Translations under genes and position numbers: made by a program | Shown here: in pieces, positions 40,031 to 49,204 of the stretch | How positions within the stretch are numbered: the first letter of the stretch is position 1 | Layout: each line of letters begins with the position of its first letter | The notes under the pieces: generated by a model | The model's database searches: none | The model's input: only the letters and a program-made list of their open reading frames with translations | Told to the model about the DNA's origin: nothing | Origin: Vibrio ostreae | Lineage (GTDB): Bacteria > Pseudomonadota > Gammaproteobacteria > Enterobacterales > Vibrionaceae | Length of the DNA stretch: 64,000 nt | Assembly: GCF_019226825.1 (NCBI RefSeq) | Contig: NZ_CP076643.1 | Coordinates: 2,914,001 to 2,978,000, forward strand | Reading direction: 5' to 3'

Positions 40031-40060
40031 GTGTTATCGGTAACATGTTACCCGTAACTT
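40031..40060. promoter_or_regulatory. Two abutting GntR operators
   Basis: GTGTTATCGGTAACAT (40031-40046) and ATGTTACCCGTAACTT (40045-40060) each match the GntR dyad ATGTTACCGGTAACAT at 14 of 16 positions. They overlap by 2 bp, so their centres are 14 bp apart. The pair lies between the two divergent transcription units of the gluconate module. Confidence 0.85.
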
Positions 40061-40067
40061 TTGAAAT

Positions 40068-40083
40068 TGTGAACTAATACACA
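40068..40083. promoter_or_regulatory. CRP-like site in the gluconate divergent promoter
   Basis: TGTGAACTAATACACA matches TGTGA-N6-TCACA at 9 of 10 conserved positions with correct spacing. It is centred about 60 bp upstream of the inferred gntK start, consistent with cAMP-CRP activation of gluconate use. Confidence 0.6.
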
Positions 40084-40113
40084 AACATCCAATCCTTGAT
40101 AAAGGTGAACAAA

Positions 40114-41493
40114 ATGGAACAATTAGCACAGAGCCCAGACCCTACCCAGCTGTTGCTTATCGCTGCCGCCGCTATTGCTGCACTGCTGGTTTTGATCATG
40201 AAATTGAAGGTGCACGCTTTTGCCTCGCTGACGTTGGTGAGTTTCGGTACTGCGCTGGCAACGGGTATGCCGAGCGATAAAGTCGTGCCGACTATGCTGT
40301 CTGGACTGGGCGGCACGTTAGCCTCAGTGGCCCTGTTAGTTGGCCTGGGTGCCATGATAGGTAAAATTCTTGAGGTGACCGGTGGCGCGAAAGTGTTGGC
40401 GGACACCCTGATTAGCCGCTTCGGCGAGCACCGTGCGCCAATGGCGCTTGGTGTGGCATCGCTGATGTTTGGTTTTCCAATCTTTTTCGATGCCGGTCTT
40501 ATCGTGATGATGCCGATTTTGTTCAGCGTGGCTAAGCGTCTGGGCGGTTCGCCGATCAAATACGCGTTCCCGGTCGCGGGGGCGTTTGCTGTGATGCATG
40601 CGTTTGTACCGCCGCATCCGGGCCCGGTGGCCGCTTCCGATCTGCTGGGCGCAGATTTAGGTCTGCTGCTGCTGGTCGGTTTGCTGATTGCGATTCCGAC
40701 CTGGTATTTCGGTGCTTATCTGTTCAGTATCTATGCCGGTAACAAGTATGTGATTTCCCTGCCGAAAGCGTTTATGAACACCGAAGTGATGTTCAAAGAC
40801 AAGCAGGATCTGCCGAAGTTTTCTACCGTGCTGCTGATTCTGCTGCTGCCGGTGATTCTGATTTTCCTCGATACTGGTCTCAATACTCTGTCTGTTGCCG
40901 GTGTGGTCGATGGCCAGCAGCCAGTGGTGGAATTTCTGCGTATGCTGGGTAAAACCCCGATTGCACTGCTGATCACTCTGCTGGTGTGTCTGGCGGTATT
41001 TACCGGTAAGTACGGTAAGCATAAACTGGAAAAACTGTGTACTGATTCTCTGGCGCCGATCTGTGCGGTGATCCTGGTCACGGGTGCCGGCGGTATGTTT
41101 GGTGGTGTACTGCGCTCAAGCGGTATCGGCCAGGCACTGGCGGATGTGCTGGCGCATACCGGTATGCCGGTGATTGTGGCCGCGTTCGTGATTTCGACCT
41201 GTCTGCGCGTGGCGCAAGGCTCTGCAACCGTCGCACTGACCACTACCGCAGCACTGATGGCACCGATTGTCGCCCAGACCACCGGACTGACTGCCCTGGA
41301 TCACTGTTTTATCGTGATTGCGATTGCCGGTGGTGCCACGGTACTGTCTCACTTTAATGACTCCGGTTTCTGGCTGGTTTCTCGTCTGCTTGAGATGGAT
41401 GAGAAAACGACCCTGAAAACCTGGACTGTAATGGAAACGCTGCTGGGGACGATCGCTTTTGTTATCGCCGCGGGTCTGAGCGTAATTTTATAA
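40114..41493 (+). CDS. GntP-family gluconate permease
   Basis: Proton-coupled gluconate uptake across the inner membrane. From ATG 40114 (MEQLAQSPD), with AAAGGTG upstream, it has 459 residues and about 12-14 hydrophobic segments. Conserved stretches of the family are FGFPIFFDAGLIVMMPI, HAFVPPHPGPVAASDLLGADLG and LRVAQGSATVALTTTAAL. Several E. coli paralogues exist (gntP, gntT, gntU, idnT); I cannot tell which is closest. Followed by eda 12 bp later. Confidence 0.93.
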   Translation: MEQLAQSPDPTQLLLIAAAAIAALLVLIMKLKVHAFASLTLVSFGTALATGMPSDKVVPTMLSGLGGTLASVALLVGLGAMIGKILEVTGGAKVLADTLISRFGEHRAPMALGVASLMFGFPIFFDAGLIVMMPILFSVAKRLGGSPIKYAFPVAGAFAVMHAFVPPHPGPVAASDLLGADLGLLLLVGLLIAIPTWYFGAYLFSIYAGNKYVISLPKAFMNTEVMFKDKQDLPKFSTVLLILLLPVILIFLDTGLNTLSVAGVVDGQQPVVEFLRMLGKTPIALLITLLVCLAVFTGKYGKHKLEKLCTDSLAPICAVILVTGAGGMFGGVLRSSGIGQALADVLAHTGMPVIVAAFVISTCLRVAQGSATVALTTTAALMAPIVAQTTGLTALDHCFIVIAIAGGATVLSHFNDSGFWLVSRLLEMDEKTTLKTWTVMETLLGTIAFVIAAGLSVIL

Positions 41494-41505
41494 GGCTGAC
41501 TGATA

Positions 41506-42111
41506 ATGACTCTTGAACAACAACTGCAACAAATCAAAATTGTTCCGGTAATTGCGATTAACCACGCCGACCAGGCTGTGCCTCTGGCTAAAGTGCTGGT
41601 TGAAAATGGCCTGCCGTGTGCTGAAGTCACCTTCCGTACTGACGCGGCACAGGAATCGATTCGTCTGATGCGAGAAGCTTATCCTGATCTGCTGATCGGG
41701 GCCGGTACCGTGCTGACTACTGAGCAGGTGGATCAGGCAATTGCAGCGGGCGCAGACTTTATTGTCAGCCCGGGCCTTAACCCGACCACAGTCAAATACT
41801 GTCAGCAACGCGGCATTGCGATTGTACCTGGCGTGAATAACCCGAGCCTGGTTGAGCAGGCGATGGAGCTGGGCCTGAAAACCGTGAAGTTCTTCCCGGC
41901 TGAACCGTCAGGCGGCACGGCGATGCTGAAAGCACTGAGCGCCGTGTATCCGGTGCAATTTATGCCAACCGGCGGCGTCAATCCTGGTAATGTGCAGGAA
42001 TACCTGGCGATTAAAGCGGTAGTGGCGTGCGGCGGCACCTGGATGGTACCGAGCGATCTGATGGATAAGGGTGACTGGGACGCGATTGCTAAACTGGTGC
42101 GCGAACTGTAA
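41506..42111 (+). CDS. eda: KDPG aldolase (2-dehydro-3-deoxy-phosphogluconate aldolase)
   Basis: Class I aldolase that splits KDPG into pyruvate and glyceraldehyde 3-phosphate, the second Entner-Doudoroff step; it may also use 4-hydroxy-2-oxoglutarate. 201 residues. Active residues: E40 in AEVTFRT and Schiff-base K128 in KTVKFFPAEPSGG. Co-transcribed with the permease. With edd on the other arm, the module is complete from gluconate to triose phosphate. Confidence 0.97.
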   Translation: MTLEQQLQQIKIVPVIAINHADQAVPLAKVLVENGLPCAEVTFRTDAAQESIRLMREAYPDLLIGAGTVLTTEQVDQAIAAGADFIVSPGLNPTTVKYCQQRGIAIVPGVNNPSLVEQAMELGLKTVKFFPAEPSGGTAMLKALSAVYPVQFMPTGGVNPGNVQEYLAIKAVVACGGTWMVPSDLMDKGDWDAIAKLVREL

Positions 42112-42145
42112 GTTCTCGCCTGAGCCGGTCACTGTCATCCACATA

Positions 42146-42172
42146 AGCCAACCCTGCGGTTGGCTTTTTTTT
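42146..42172 (+). terminator. Rho-independent terminator after eda
   Basis: GCCAACC and GGTTGGC arms around CTGC, followed by eight T, 35 bp beyond eda. Confidence 0.94.
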
Positions 42173-42396
42173 GTCTCTGCGTCAGGTCGCAGCTTAGAGA
42201 TGAGGAGTGGGCTATGATAAAAGCAACATCACACAGCGCTGCCTGGTTGGTATGATGACTTAGCCACCTTGGCTGACAGGGCTTAAGTTAGTAATAAACG
42301 TTAACAATTCTTTGAGCCCTATCATGCGCAACAGTGTTACATTTTACTCGCTTCTTTCGCTTTAAGAAGCAGACACTTATTCGTGGGACAGGACAG

Positions 42397-43119
42397 ATGC
42401 AAGAAAATCATAAAATATTAGTCGTGGATGATGATGCCCGCTTGAGAGCCCTGCTCGAACGCTATCTCTCGGAGCAAGGGTTCCAGGTACGCAGCGTGGC
42501 CAATAGTGAGCAGATGGATCGCCTGCTGACCCGTGAAACCTTCCATTTAATGGTATTGGATCTGATGTTGCCGGGTGAAGATGGTTTGTCGATTTGCCGC
42601 CGTCTGCGTAATGCCAACAACATGATCCCTATCCTGATGCTGACCGCCAAAGGTGACGAGATCGACCGAATCGTCGGTCTGGAAGTCGGGGCCGATGATT
42701 ATCTGCCTAAACCGTTTAATCCGCGTGAGCTGCTGGCCCGTATCAAAGCGGTGCTGCGCCGCCAGGTAACCGAAGCGCCCGGAGCGCCGAGTGCCGATGA
42801 CAAGATTGTGGAGTTCGGTGAGTTTCGCCTTAATCTCGGCACGCGCGAAATGTTCCGCGGTCAGGAAGCGATGCCGTTGACCTCAGGTGAATTTGCCGTG
42901 CTGAAAGCGCTGGTGACTAATGCCCGTGAACCGCTGTCGCGCGACAAACTGATGAATATGGCCCGCGGTCGCGAGTATTCGGCCATGGAACGCTCCATCG
43001 ATGTGCAGATTTCCCGTCTGCGTCGTATGCTGGAAGTCGATCCGAGCAAACCGCGCTACATTCAGACCGTATGGGGGCTGGGTTATGTGTTTGTGCCGGA
43101 CGGTAAGGAAGCCAGTTAA
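42397..43119 (+). CDS. ompR: Two-component response regulator OmpR
   Basis: Osmolarity and envelope response regulator paired with EnvZ. From ATG 42397 (MQENHKILVVDDD), with AGGACA upstream, it has 240 residues. Receiver domain with D12/D13 and phospho-acceptor D55 (VLDLMLPG), as in E. coli. The C-terminal winged helix reads MERSIDVQISRLRRMLE. An in-frame ATG 21 codons upstream is not expected to be used. Porin regulation is inferred from the family. Confidence 0.97.
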   Translation: MQENHKILVVDDDARLRALLERYLSEQGFQVRSVANSEQMDRLLTRETFHLMVLDLMLPGEDGLSICRRLRNANNMIPILMLTAKGDEIDRIVGLEVGADDYLPKPFNPRELLARIKAVLRRQVTEAPGAPSADDKIVEFGEFRLNLGTREMFRGQEAMPLTSGEFAVLKALVTNAREPLSRDKLMNMARGREYSAMERSIDVQISRLRRMLEVDPSKPRYIQTVWGLGYVFVPDGKEAS

Positions 43120-43133
43120 TCCGATCTCCGTTT

Positions 43134-43156
43134 CAGTGCCAGCCTGTCTGGCACTG
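43134..43156 (+). repeat. Hairpin between ompR and envZ
   Basis: CAGTGCCAG and CTGGCACTG form a perfect 9-bp stem around CCTGT, 15 bp after the ompR stop and 26 bp before the envZ ATG. No T-run follows. It may stabilise the ompR mRNA end or dampen envZ translation, keeping the kinase scarce relative to its regulator. Confidence 0.6.
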
Positions 43157-43181
43157 ATTGTCCTGCATTGAAAGGTATCCC

Positions 43182-44489
43182 ATGCGCATTCGCAGTTCAT
43201 TTAGCCAGACCATTGTGCTGTTTTTTACCCTGCTGGTCGCAAGCCAGGTCTACTCCTATTACGCCCTGTTTAACTATGCGCTGATGCCTAGTCTGCAGCA
43301 GTTCAATAAAATTCTCAGTCATGAAATCAGTCTGATGCTCGATGATTCGATGCACATGGATGAAAACGGTCTGGTCATGGACGCACCGTTGCGCCGCCGT
43401 GTGCTGGAACAGCTCGGGGTCAGTATCTATGCTGAAAACAGTCCGCAGGCCGAGCCGTATCATCACTCCGTCGCGATTGATTTGATGAGTGAAGAGATGA
43501 GTGAGCAGCTCGGTTCGCCGACCGAAGTGCGTATGGGCGCGGGAGAAGACAGCTATGTGCTGTGGATGAAGATCGATATGCTGCCTGGTCAGGTGCTGCG
43601 GATCCCGCTCTCAGAACTGCAGGAAGAAGATTTTGCGCCGCTGTTTCGTAACAGCATCATTATGGCGGTGCTGATTGTGCTGGGTGGCTGGCTGTTTATC
43701 CGTTTGCAGAACCGACCGCTGATTGCGCTCGAAAAAGCGGCCAAATCGGTCGGACGCGGGGCGATTCCACCGCCGCTGCAGGAAAAAGGGGCCAGTGAAA
43801 TTCGTTCGGTAACCCGGGCCTTTAATCAGATGTCGAAAGGCATTCAGGCATTGGAGGAGGACCGGGCACTGCTGATGGCCGGTATCAGTCATGACCTGCG
43901 TACGCCGCTGACCCGGATTCGTCTTGCGACCGAAATGATGTCGCCGGAAGAGAGTTATCTGGCGGAAAGCATCATCAGTGACACCGAAGAGTGTAACGAG
44001 ATCATCAGTCAGTTTATGGATTACCTGAAACCGGTCAATCGCGACAGCTTTGAAGCGGTCGATCTCAATGCGATTGCCAATGATGTCGCGACCTCGGAAG
44101 GCGGTTATGCGGTGCATATTGAAACTGACCTGCACCAGAGCATGGAAGATGCGGTCGGTAATCCGATTGCGATCAAGCGTGCGGTGAGTAATCTGGTGGT
44201 GAATGCGCTGCGTTACGGTAATGGCTGGGTTAAGGTCAGTACCGGTCTGACGGCCGATAAGAAAATGGCCTGGGTGTGTGTCGAAGACAACGGTCCGGGT
44301 ATAGATTCATCCCAGGTCAATAAGCTATTTGAACCCTTTACCCGCGGCGATACGGCGCGCGGCAGTGAAGGTACCGGGCTGGGGCTGGCTATCGTGAAAA
44401 GGATTGTCAGCCAGCACGCCGGAGCGGTGGCGGTCAATAACCGCAGCGAGGGTGGCCTCAAGGCCCAGATCAGTTTCCCGACGCGCTGA
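43182..44489 (+). CDS. envZ: Osmosensor histidine kinase EnvZ
   Basis: Inner-membrane sensor kinase/phosphatase for OmpR. From ATG 43182 (MRIRSSFSQ), with AAAGG upstream, it has 435 residues. A first membrane segment (about 10-33), periplasmic domain, second membrane segment (about 158-178), HAMP domain, and H-box [11 protein letters not shown] with H237. ATP-binding boxes VEDNGPGID and GTGLGLAIV follow. Second gene of the operon. Confidence 0.96.
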   Translation: MRIRSSFSQTIVLFFTLLVASQVYSYYALFNYALMPSLQQFNKILSHEISLMLDDSMHMDENGLVMDAPLRRRVLEQLGVSIYAENSPQAEPYHHSVAIDLMSEEMSEQLGSPTEVRMGAGEDSYVLWMKIDMLPGQVLRIPLSELQEEDFAPLFRNSIIMAVLIVLGGWLFIRLQNRPLIALEKAAKSVGRGAIPPPLQEKGASEIRSVTRAFNQMSKGIQALEEDRALLMAGISHDLRTPLTRIRLATEMMSPEESYLAESIISDTEECNEIISQFMDYLKPVNRDSFEAVDLNAIANDVATSEGGYAVHIETDLHQSMEDAVGNPIAIKRAVSNLVVNALRYGNGWVKVSTGLTADKKMAWVCVEDNGPGIDSSQVNKLFEPFTRGDTARGSEGTGLGLAIVKRIVSQHAGAVAVNNRSEGGLKAQISFPTR

Positions 44490-44509
44490 GCGCCAGCTTA
44501 ACTGCAAAG

Positions 44510-44549
44510 CCATAAAAGAGGCTCGCCATATGGCGAGCCTCTTTTATGG
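44510..44549. terminator. 40-bp perfect palindrome, bidirectional terminator envZ/xanP
   Basis: Both halves are exact complements: CCATAAAAGAGGCTCGCCAT and its reverse complement, centre between 44529 and 44530. A-run and T-run flanks are inside the palindrome, so it acts on both strands: envZ 21 bp to the left and xanP 65 bp to the right. Such perfection is unusual. Confidence 0.9.
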
Positions 44550-44613
44550 GTAACCCGTTACCGCAAGGGCGGTGAAGCGTATCCGCCAGGTTGTGCTGGC
44601 AGACTGGCGCGGA

Positions 44614-46002
44614 TCAGTCGCTAACCTGCGCTGCGCTTTGTTCCGCTTGTTTATGGTCTGGCAGCAGCAGGTTGAGCAGGATGGCCGTGATACCGCCGGC
44701 GGCAACGCCTGATGAGAAAATACTCTTAATGAATTCCGGCATAAACTGCAGGATCTCCGGCTTTTGTGCGATGCCAAGGCCCATAGAAAAAGAGAGCGCC
44801 ATAATGAGAATTGCGCGGCGGTCGAGATCAACGCGCGAGATGATACGTACGCCTGCCGCGGCAATAGTACCGAACATTACGATGGTCGCACCGCCCAGCA
44901 CCGGCTCCGGGATCAGCTGGACAAAGCTGGCAACACCAGGGAACAGGCCCAGCAACACCAGCATCGCGGAAATAAAGTAACCCACGTAGCGGCTGGCGAC
45001 ACCAGTCAGCATGATAATACCGTTATTCTGGCTGAAGGTGGAGTTCGGGAAGCTGTTAAATACCGCCGCCAGTGCCGAGTTGATGCCGTCGGCCAGCACG
45101 CCGCCTTTAATCCGTTTCATGTAGACAGGACCTTTGACCGGTTCACCGGACACTTCCGAGGTGGCGGTAATATCACCAATCGCTTCGAGCGCAGTGATGA
45201 GGAAAATCAGTACCAGCGGGATAAACAGGGACCAGTCAAAGCTCAGGCCGTACTGCATCGGGATAGGCAGGGCAACCAACTGGGTAGCGCTCAGTTTGCT
45301 GGTATCCACCATGCCCATCAGGTAGGCCATGATGTAGCCGACCAGCATGGCAATTACGATTGATGCTACGCGCAAATACGGGTTACGCGCGCGGTTAAGC
45401 AGGACAATAATCGCCAGGACCGTGCCCGCCAGAGCGAGTTTGTCGAGGCTGCCGAAGGTGCCGTCGCCCAGCGCCGCATAGCCGCCACCCATCGAAACCA
45501 GGCCAACCTGAACCAGGGTCAGGCCAATCAGGGTGACCACAATGCCCGATACCAGCGGAGTAATAATACGCTGCGCGTATTCCAGCACCCGCGACAGCAG
45601 AATTTCGGCAAACGATGCCAGCAAAATGGTGCCGAAAATCGCCGCCATCATGGTCGGTACATCAGCACCGCCGGCTTTAAGTGCCAGACCGGCCCCGATA
45701 ATCGGACCTAAAAAGTTAAAACTGGTGCCCTGAATGGACAGCAAGCCGGAACCAATCGGACCAAAGGTACGAATTTGGATAAAAGAGGATAAGCCGGACG
45801 CAAACAGCGACATGCTGATGATGGTGTTGGTCTGATCGGCAGGTACGCCGAGAGACTGGCAGATGATCAGTGATGGCGTGATCACGGCAACGAACATGGC
45901 CAGCAGGTGTTGCAGGGCGGCAAAAATCGTATGCGGTAAAGGTGGGCGATCATTGAGCTGATAAACCAGCTCGGATGGACGCGCAGCGTGTTGGGTTGTC
46001 AT
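44614..46002 (-). CDS. xanP: Xanthine permease XanP (NCS2 family)
   Basis: Proton symporter for xanthine across the inner membrane, nucleobase:cation symporter-2 family. 462 residues with about 14 hydrophobic segments. It resembles E. coli XanP along its length, with [19 protein letters not shown] near the N-terminus, the family signature region [14 protein letters not shown], and [32 protein letters not shown] precedes the ATG. Substrate (xanthine rather than uracil or urate) is from similarity. PurR-like operators lie upstream. Confidence 0.9.
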   Translation of the reverse strand: MTTQHAARPSELVYQLNDRPPLPHTIFAALQHLLAMFVAVITPSLIICQSLGVPADQTNTIISMSLFASGLSSFIQIRTFGPIGSGLLSIQGTSFNFLGPIIGAGLALKAGGADVPTMMAAIFGTILLASFAEILLSRVLEYAQRIITPLVSGIVVTLIGLTLVQVGLVSMGGGYAALGDGTFGSLDKLALAGTVLAIIVLLNRARNPYLRVASIVIAMLVGYIMAYLMGMVDTSKLSATQLVALPIPMQYGLSFDWSLFIPLVLIFLITALEAIGDITATSEVSGEPVKGPVYMKRIKGGVLADGINSALAAVFNSFPNSTFSQNNGIIMLTGVASRYVGYFISAMLVLLGLFPGVASFVQLIPEPVLGGATIVMFGTIAAAGVRIISRVDLDRRAILIMALSFSMGLGIAQKPEILQFMPEFIKSIFSSGVAAGGITAILLNLLLPDHKQAEQSAAQVSD

Positions 46003-46097
46003 GGCAGTTTCCTAAATTGTAAATGCACTTTGTGTATGCGCTGAATGGGCACGTAAAGCGGAACACGGAACATCTCTGTGATTGCTGTTAATCAGGT

Positions 46098-46154
46098 CCG
46101 GTTCTGGAGTTCTACCCGCTACGCCAATGGCGGCCGAGCCGCTTGGCGCACCGG
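46098..46154 (-). ncRNA. Structured element in xanP leader RNA
   Basis: In the mRNA orientation three nested stems are visible: P1 CCGGT/ACCGG (46150-46154 with 46098-46102), P2 GCGCCAA/TTGGCGT (46143-46149 with 46121-46127) and P3 GCGGC/GCCGC with loop TCG (46130-46142). P2 contains one G-U pair, allowed in the mRNA but an A-C mismatch on the opposite strand. An 18-nt bulge lies on the 3' side between P2 and P1. The element starts about 35 nt after the predicted transcription start. It may be a purine-sensing switch or an attenuator; I cannot match it to a known class. Confidence 0.45.
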
Positions 46155-46160
46155 GTATAA

Positions 46161-46176
46161 AGGTAAACGTTTGCGT
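46161..46176. promoter_or_regulatory. PurR-like operator 1 (xanP)
   Basis: AGGTAAACGTTTGCGT matches the PurR dyad ACGCAAACGTTTGCGT at 14 of 16 positions. It lies just downstream of the predicted xanP start, at about +14 to +29. Confidence 0.7.
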
Positions 46177-46195
46177 TTACTCGTTTTGGGCGGCG

Positions 46196-46223
46196 ATTAT
46201 AAAACGTTTGACCATGAAAGCAA
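46196..46223 (-). promoter_or_regulatory. xanP promoter
   Basis: Minus strand -35 TTGCTT (46218-46223) and consensus -10 TATAAT (46196-46201) with a 16-bp spacer; start predicted near 46189. The leader to the ATG would be about 187 nt. Confidence 0.65.
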
Positions 46224-46233
46224 ACGATTGCTG
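46218..46233. promoter_or_regulatory. PurR-like operator 2 (xanP)
   Basis: AAGCAAACGATTGCTG matches the PurR dyad at 12 of 16 positions and covers the proposed -35 box. Together with operator 1 it would allow repression by PurR with guanine or hypoxanthine. Confidence 0.6.
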
Positions 46234-46298
46234 TAGGAGTGGGAAGAGCCGTTGTTCTCGCTCAAACGGCGCCTGTTCGGCGCTGTTTATGCTTTGAC

Positions 46299-48377
46299 TT
46301 ATGCTTTGGCGTAGACGTCGCGCTCGCCGAGCCAGCGCTCAATAATCGCACTGGCGTGCTCGGGGTATTGGTCGTGAATGTGGCGCGCAATGCGCTGAAC
46401 TTCAGGAATAAGGCGCTGATCGCGAACCAGATCGGCAATTTTGAAATCGGCCATGCCGGTCTGCTTGGTACCGAGCAGTTCACCCGGACCACGAATTTCC
46501 AGATCGCGCTGGGCAATGATAAAACCGTCATTACTTTCACGCAGCACGGCGAGGCGCTTTTGCGCGGTCTTGGAGAGCGGAGCGTGATAGAGCAGCACAC
46601 AGTGGCTGGCGACAGAGCCGCGTCCAACCCGGCCGCGTAATTGATGCAACTGAGCCAGGCCCAGCCGCTCCGGATTTTCAATGATCATCAGGCTGGAGTT
46701 CGGTACATCCACCCCGACTTCAATCACAGTGGTCGCAACCAGCAAATGGAGCTGGTTGTCTTTGAATGCCTGCATCACCGCCTGTTTCTCGGCCGGTTTC
46801 ATCCGCCCGTGCACCAGGCCGATTTTGACGTCTGGCAGCTTGCGCTGCAGATCTTCGGCGGTATCCGCTGCAGCCTGGGCTTCCAGCACTTCCGACTCGT
46901 CAATCAGGGTACATACCCAGTAGGCCTGCTTGCCTTCGGTCAGGCAGGCATGGCGCACCCGTTCGATGATGTCATCGCGCTTGGTATCGGGAATGGCGAC
47001 GGTCTGAATCGGCGTGCGGCCGGGTGGCAGTTCGTCGATAATCGAGGTTTCCAGGTCGGCGTAGGCGGTCATGGCCAGGGTACGCGGAATCGGGGTAGCC
47101 GTCATGATCAGCTGATGTGGATAGCTGCCCTGACGGGCGCCTTTTTCGCGCAGTTCGAGGCGCTGGTGGACGCCAAAACGGTGCTGCTCATCGATGATCA
47201 CCAGAGCCAGATTATCGAACACCACGTGTTCCTGAAACAGGGCGTGAGTACCTACTACCATTTTGACTTCACCGCTGGCTATGCGCTCCAGCTCGGCCTG
47301 TTTGGCTTTACCTTTCAGTTTGCCCGCCAGCCAGCCGACTTTGATGCCCATACTTTCAAACCAGTTGGCAAAGTTGAGCGCGTGCTGCTCGGCCAGCAGC
47401 TCGGTCGGGGCCATCAGAGCGACCTGACAGCCGTGCTCAATCGCCCGCACCGCAGCCAGAGCCGCAACCAGGGTTTTGCCTGAGCCGACATCGCCCTGCA
47501 CCAGGCGCATCATCGGGTGGGGTTTAGCCAGATCGGCTTCGATCTCGCTCACCACCCGGGCCTGGGCATTGGTCGGAGTAAACGGTAACTGGGCGAGCAG
47601 CTGCTGTTTGAGCGTATCCGCTACTGGCAGCGGCAGGGCGCTATCTTGCTGGCCTTTACTGCGCACCGCCAGCATCGACAGGTTCTGCGCCAGCAGCTCT
47701 TCCATTACCAGGCGGATCTGGGCCGGATGGCGGCCTTCATCAAACAGGCTGAGGTCAATATCGGCCGGCGGACGGTGAATCGTATGCAGCGCTTCGGCTA
47801 ACGTGGTTTGATGATCATACAGTCCGGCAGGCAGTAATTCCTGCACGGCGGCTTTGTCGAGCAGGGCCAGAGCCTGGTCGGTCAGATTACGCAACGTGAG
47901 CTGGCGCAGGCCGTCAGTCGCCGGGTAGACCGGGGTCAGATTGGGTTCGCTATCTGGGTTTTGTGCCGGGGCAAAGAATTTGTAATCGGGGTGGATAATT
48001 TCTAACCCGCCATTGCCACGCTTAATTTCCCCGTAAGCATGCACTAACTTACCTTCGGCGAAATTGTTTTTCATCCCGGCAGTGAAGTTGAAAAAACGCA
48101 GCGTCAGTGAGCCGTTGCCGTCGCTGATTTTGACCGTCAGCATTTTACGCCGCCCGAACAGGGTATCGACCGCCATCACTTTGCCCTGTACCGCAGCCCA
48201 CAAGCCAGGGTGCAGTTTAACGATGGGATAGACCCGGGTACGGTCTTCATAGCGCAGCGGCAGATGGAACAGCAGATCCTGGACACTGCTCAGCCCGATT
48301 TTTTCCAGTTTTTCGGCCACTTTAGCGCCCACTCCGGAGAGTGAGTTTAACGGAATTGCGGAAAGAAGCTGCGACAT
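46299..48377 (-). CDS. recG: ATP-dependent DNA helicase RecG
   Basis: Branch-migrates Holliday junctions and remodels stalled replication forks. 692 residues: N-terminal wedge (OB) domain, Walker A GDVGSGKT, motif II DEQH (IIDEQHRFG), motif III TATPIPRT, and motif VI region QLRGRVGRGS. Followed by a C-terminal TRG region. Downstream of trmH on the minus strand, 87 bp gap. Confidence 0.98.
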   Translation of the reverse strand: MSQLLSAIPLNSLSGVGAKVAEKLEKIGLSSVQDLLFHLPLRYEDRTRVYPIVKLHPGLWAAVQGKVMAVDTLFGRRKMLTVKISDGNGSLTLRFFNFTAGMKNNFAEGKLVHAYGEIKRGNGGLEIIHPDYKFFAPAQNPDSEPNLTPVYPATDGLRQLTLRNLTDQALALLDKAAVQELLPAGLYDHQTTLAEALHTIHRPPADIDLSLFDEGRHPAQIRLVMEELLAQNLSMLAVRSKGQQDSALPLPVADTLKQQLLAQLPFTPTNAQARVVSEIEADLAKPHPMMRLVQGDVGSGKTLVAALAAVRAIEHGCQVALMAPTELLAEQHALNFANWFESMGIKVGWLAGKLKGKAKQAELERIASGEVKMVVGTHALFQEHVVFDNLALVIIDEQHRFGVHQRLELREKGARQGSYPHQLIMTATPIPRTLAMTAYADLETSIIDELPPGRTPIQTVAIPDTKRDDIIERVRHACLTEGKQAYWVCTLIDESEVLEAQAAADTAEDLQRKLPDVKIGLVHGRMKPAEKQAVMQAFKDNQLHLLVATTVIEVGVDVPNSSLMIIENPERLGLAQLHQLRGRVGRGSVASHCVLLYHAPLSKTAQKRLAVLRESNDGFIIAQRDLEIRGPGELLGTKQTGMADFKIADLVRDQRLIPEVQRIARHIHDQYPEHASAIIERWLGERDVYAKA

Positions 48378-48464
48378 AAATTCAACCAGATACTCATTGA
48401 CGAGTTAACTATTCAACCATTGGACTGTCTATTTGTACAGGGGCAATTAGTGAACAGCGCGCAA

Positions 48465-49151
48465 TTACGCGCTCTGCATCGCCTTCCACCAGTCTTGGTC
48501 TGCAACGATTTGCCCTTCATCATCCAGTTGCGGGTAGGCCAGACCTTTACGCTTGGCCACTTTAGCCAGCACTGGGTGACCACGTTCGAACAGGATGCGC
48601 TGAATCGTTTCATCCGGTAATGGGCTGACATCGCGCTGATACATACCGGCGTCCTGACGCTGGCGCTGTGCTTCATACAGGATCAGCGCACCGGCCACCG
48701 ATACATTGAGTGACTGCACCATGCCGACCATAGGGATGACGATATCCTGATCCGCTAATGCCAGGGCCTGCTTGGAAATACCGACTTTTTCACTGCCGAG
48801 GATGATAGCGGTTGGCTTGGTGTAATCGATACTGCGAAAATCGACCGCCTGATCCGACAGATGAGTGACCAGCACTTGCATGCCCTGTGCTTTAAGATGT
48901 TGAATGGCTTCCAGCGTAGTGTCGTGAGTTTCCACTTCGACCCAGTTACGTGCACCGGCCGAGGTGTGGCCGAGAGTACGCATCTGCTCATTGGGCCACA
49001 CCGCATGGATTTTATGCAGGCCGACCGCGTCTGCGGTGCGGATCACGGCGGAGACATTGTTCGGTTTGTGGACTTCTTCCAGGCAGACCGTCAAATCGGT
49101 CTGGCGTGCTTTCAGTACTTGCTGAATGCGGGAGTAACGCTCTGAGTTCAT
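48465..49151 (-). CDS. trmH: tRNA (guanosine(18)-2'-O)-methyltransferase TrmH
   Basis: SPOUT methyltransferase that makes Gm18 in the D-loop of tRNAs using S-adenosylmethionine. 228 residues. Motif 1 NVSAVIRTADAVG, motif 2 AIILGSEKVGISKQAL and motif 3 IPMVGMVQSLNVSVAGALILYEA are all present. Lies between spoT and recG, as in E. coli. Confidence 0.97.
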   Translation of the reverse strand: MNSERYSRIQQVLKARQTDLTVCLEEVHKPNNVSAVIRTADAVGLHKIHAVWPNEQMRTLGHTSAGARNWVEVETHDTTLEAIQHLKAQGMQVLVTHLSDQAVDFRSIDYTKPTAIILGSEKVGISKQALALADQDIVIPMVGMVQSLNVSVAGALILYEAQRQRQDAGMYQRDVSPLPDETIQRILFERGHPVLAKVAKRKGLAYPQLDDEGQIVADQDWWKAMQSA

Positions 49152-49204
49152 GTTCGGATTCTTCAGTTAATAGTATGGCCGTTTCCTCCGGGCGGGCCAT
49201 ATGA

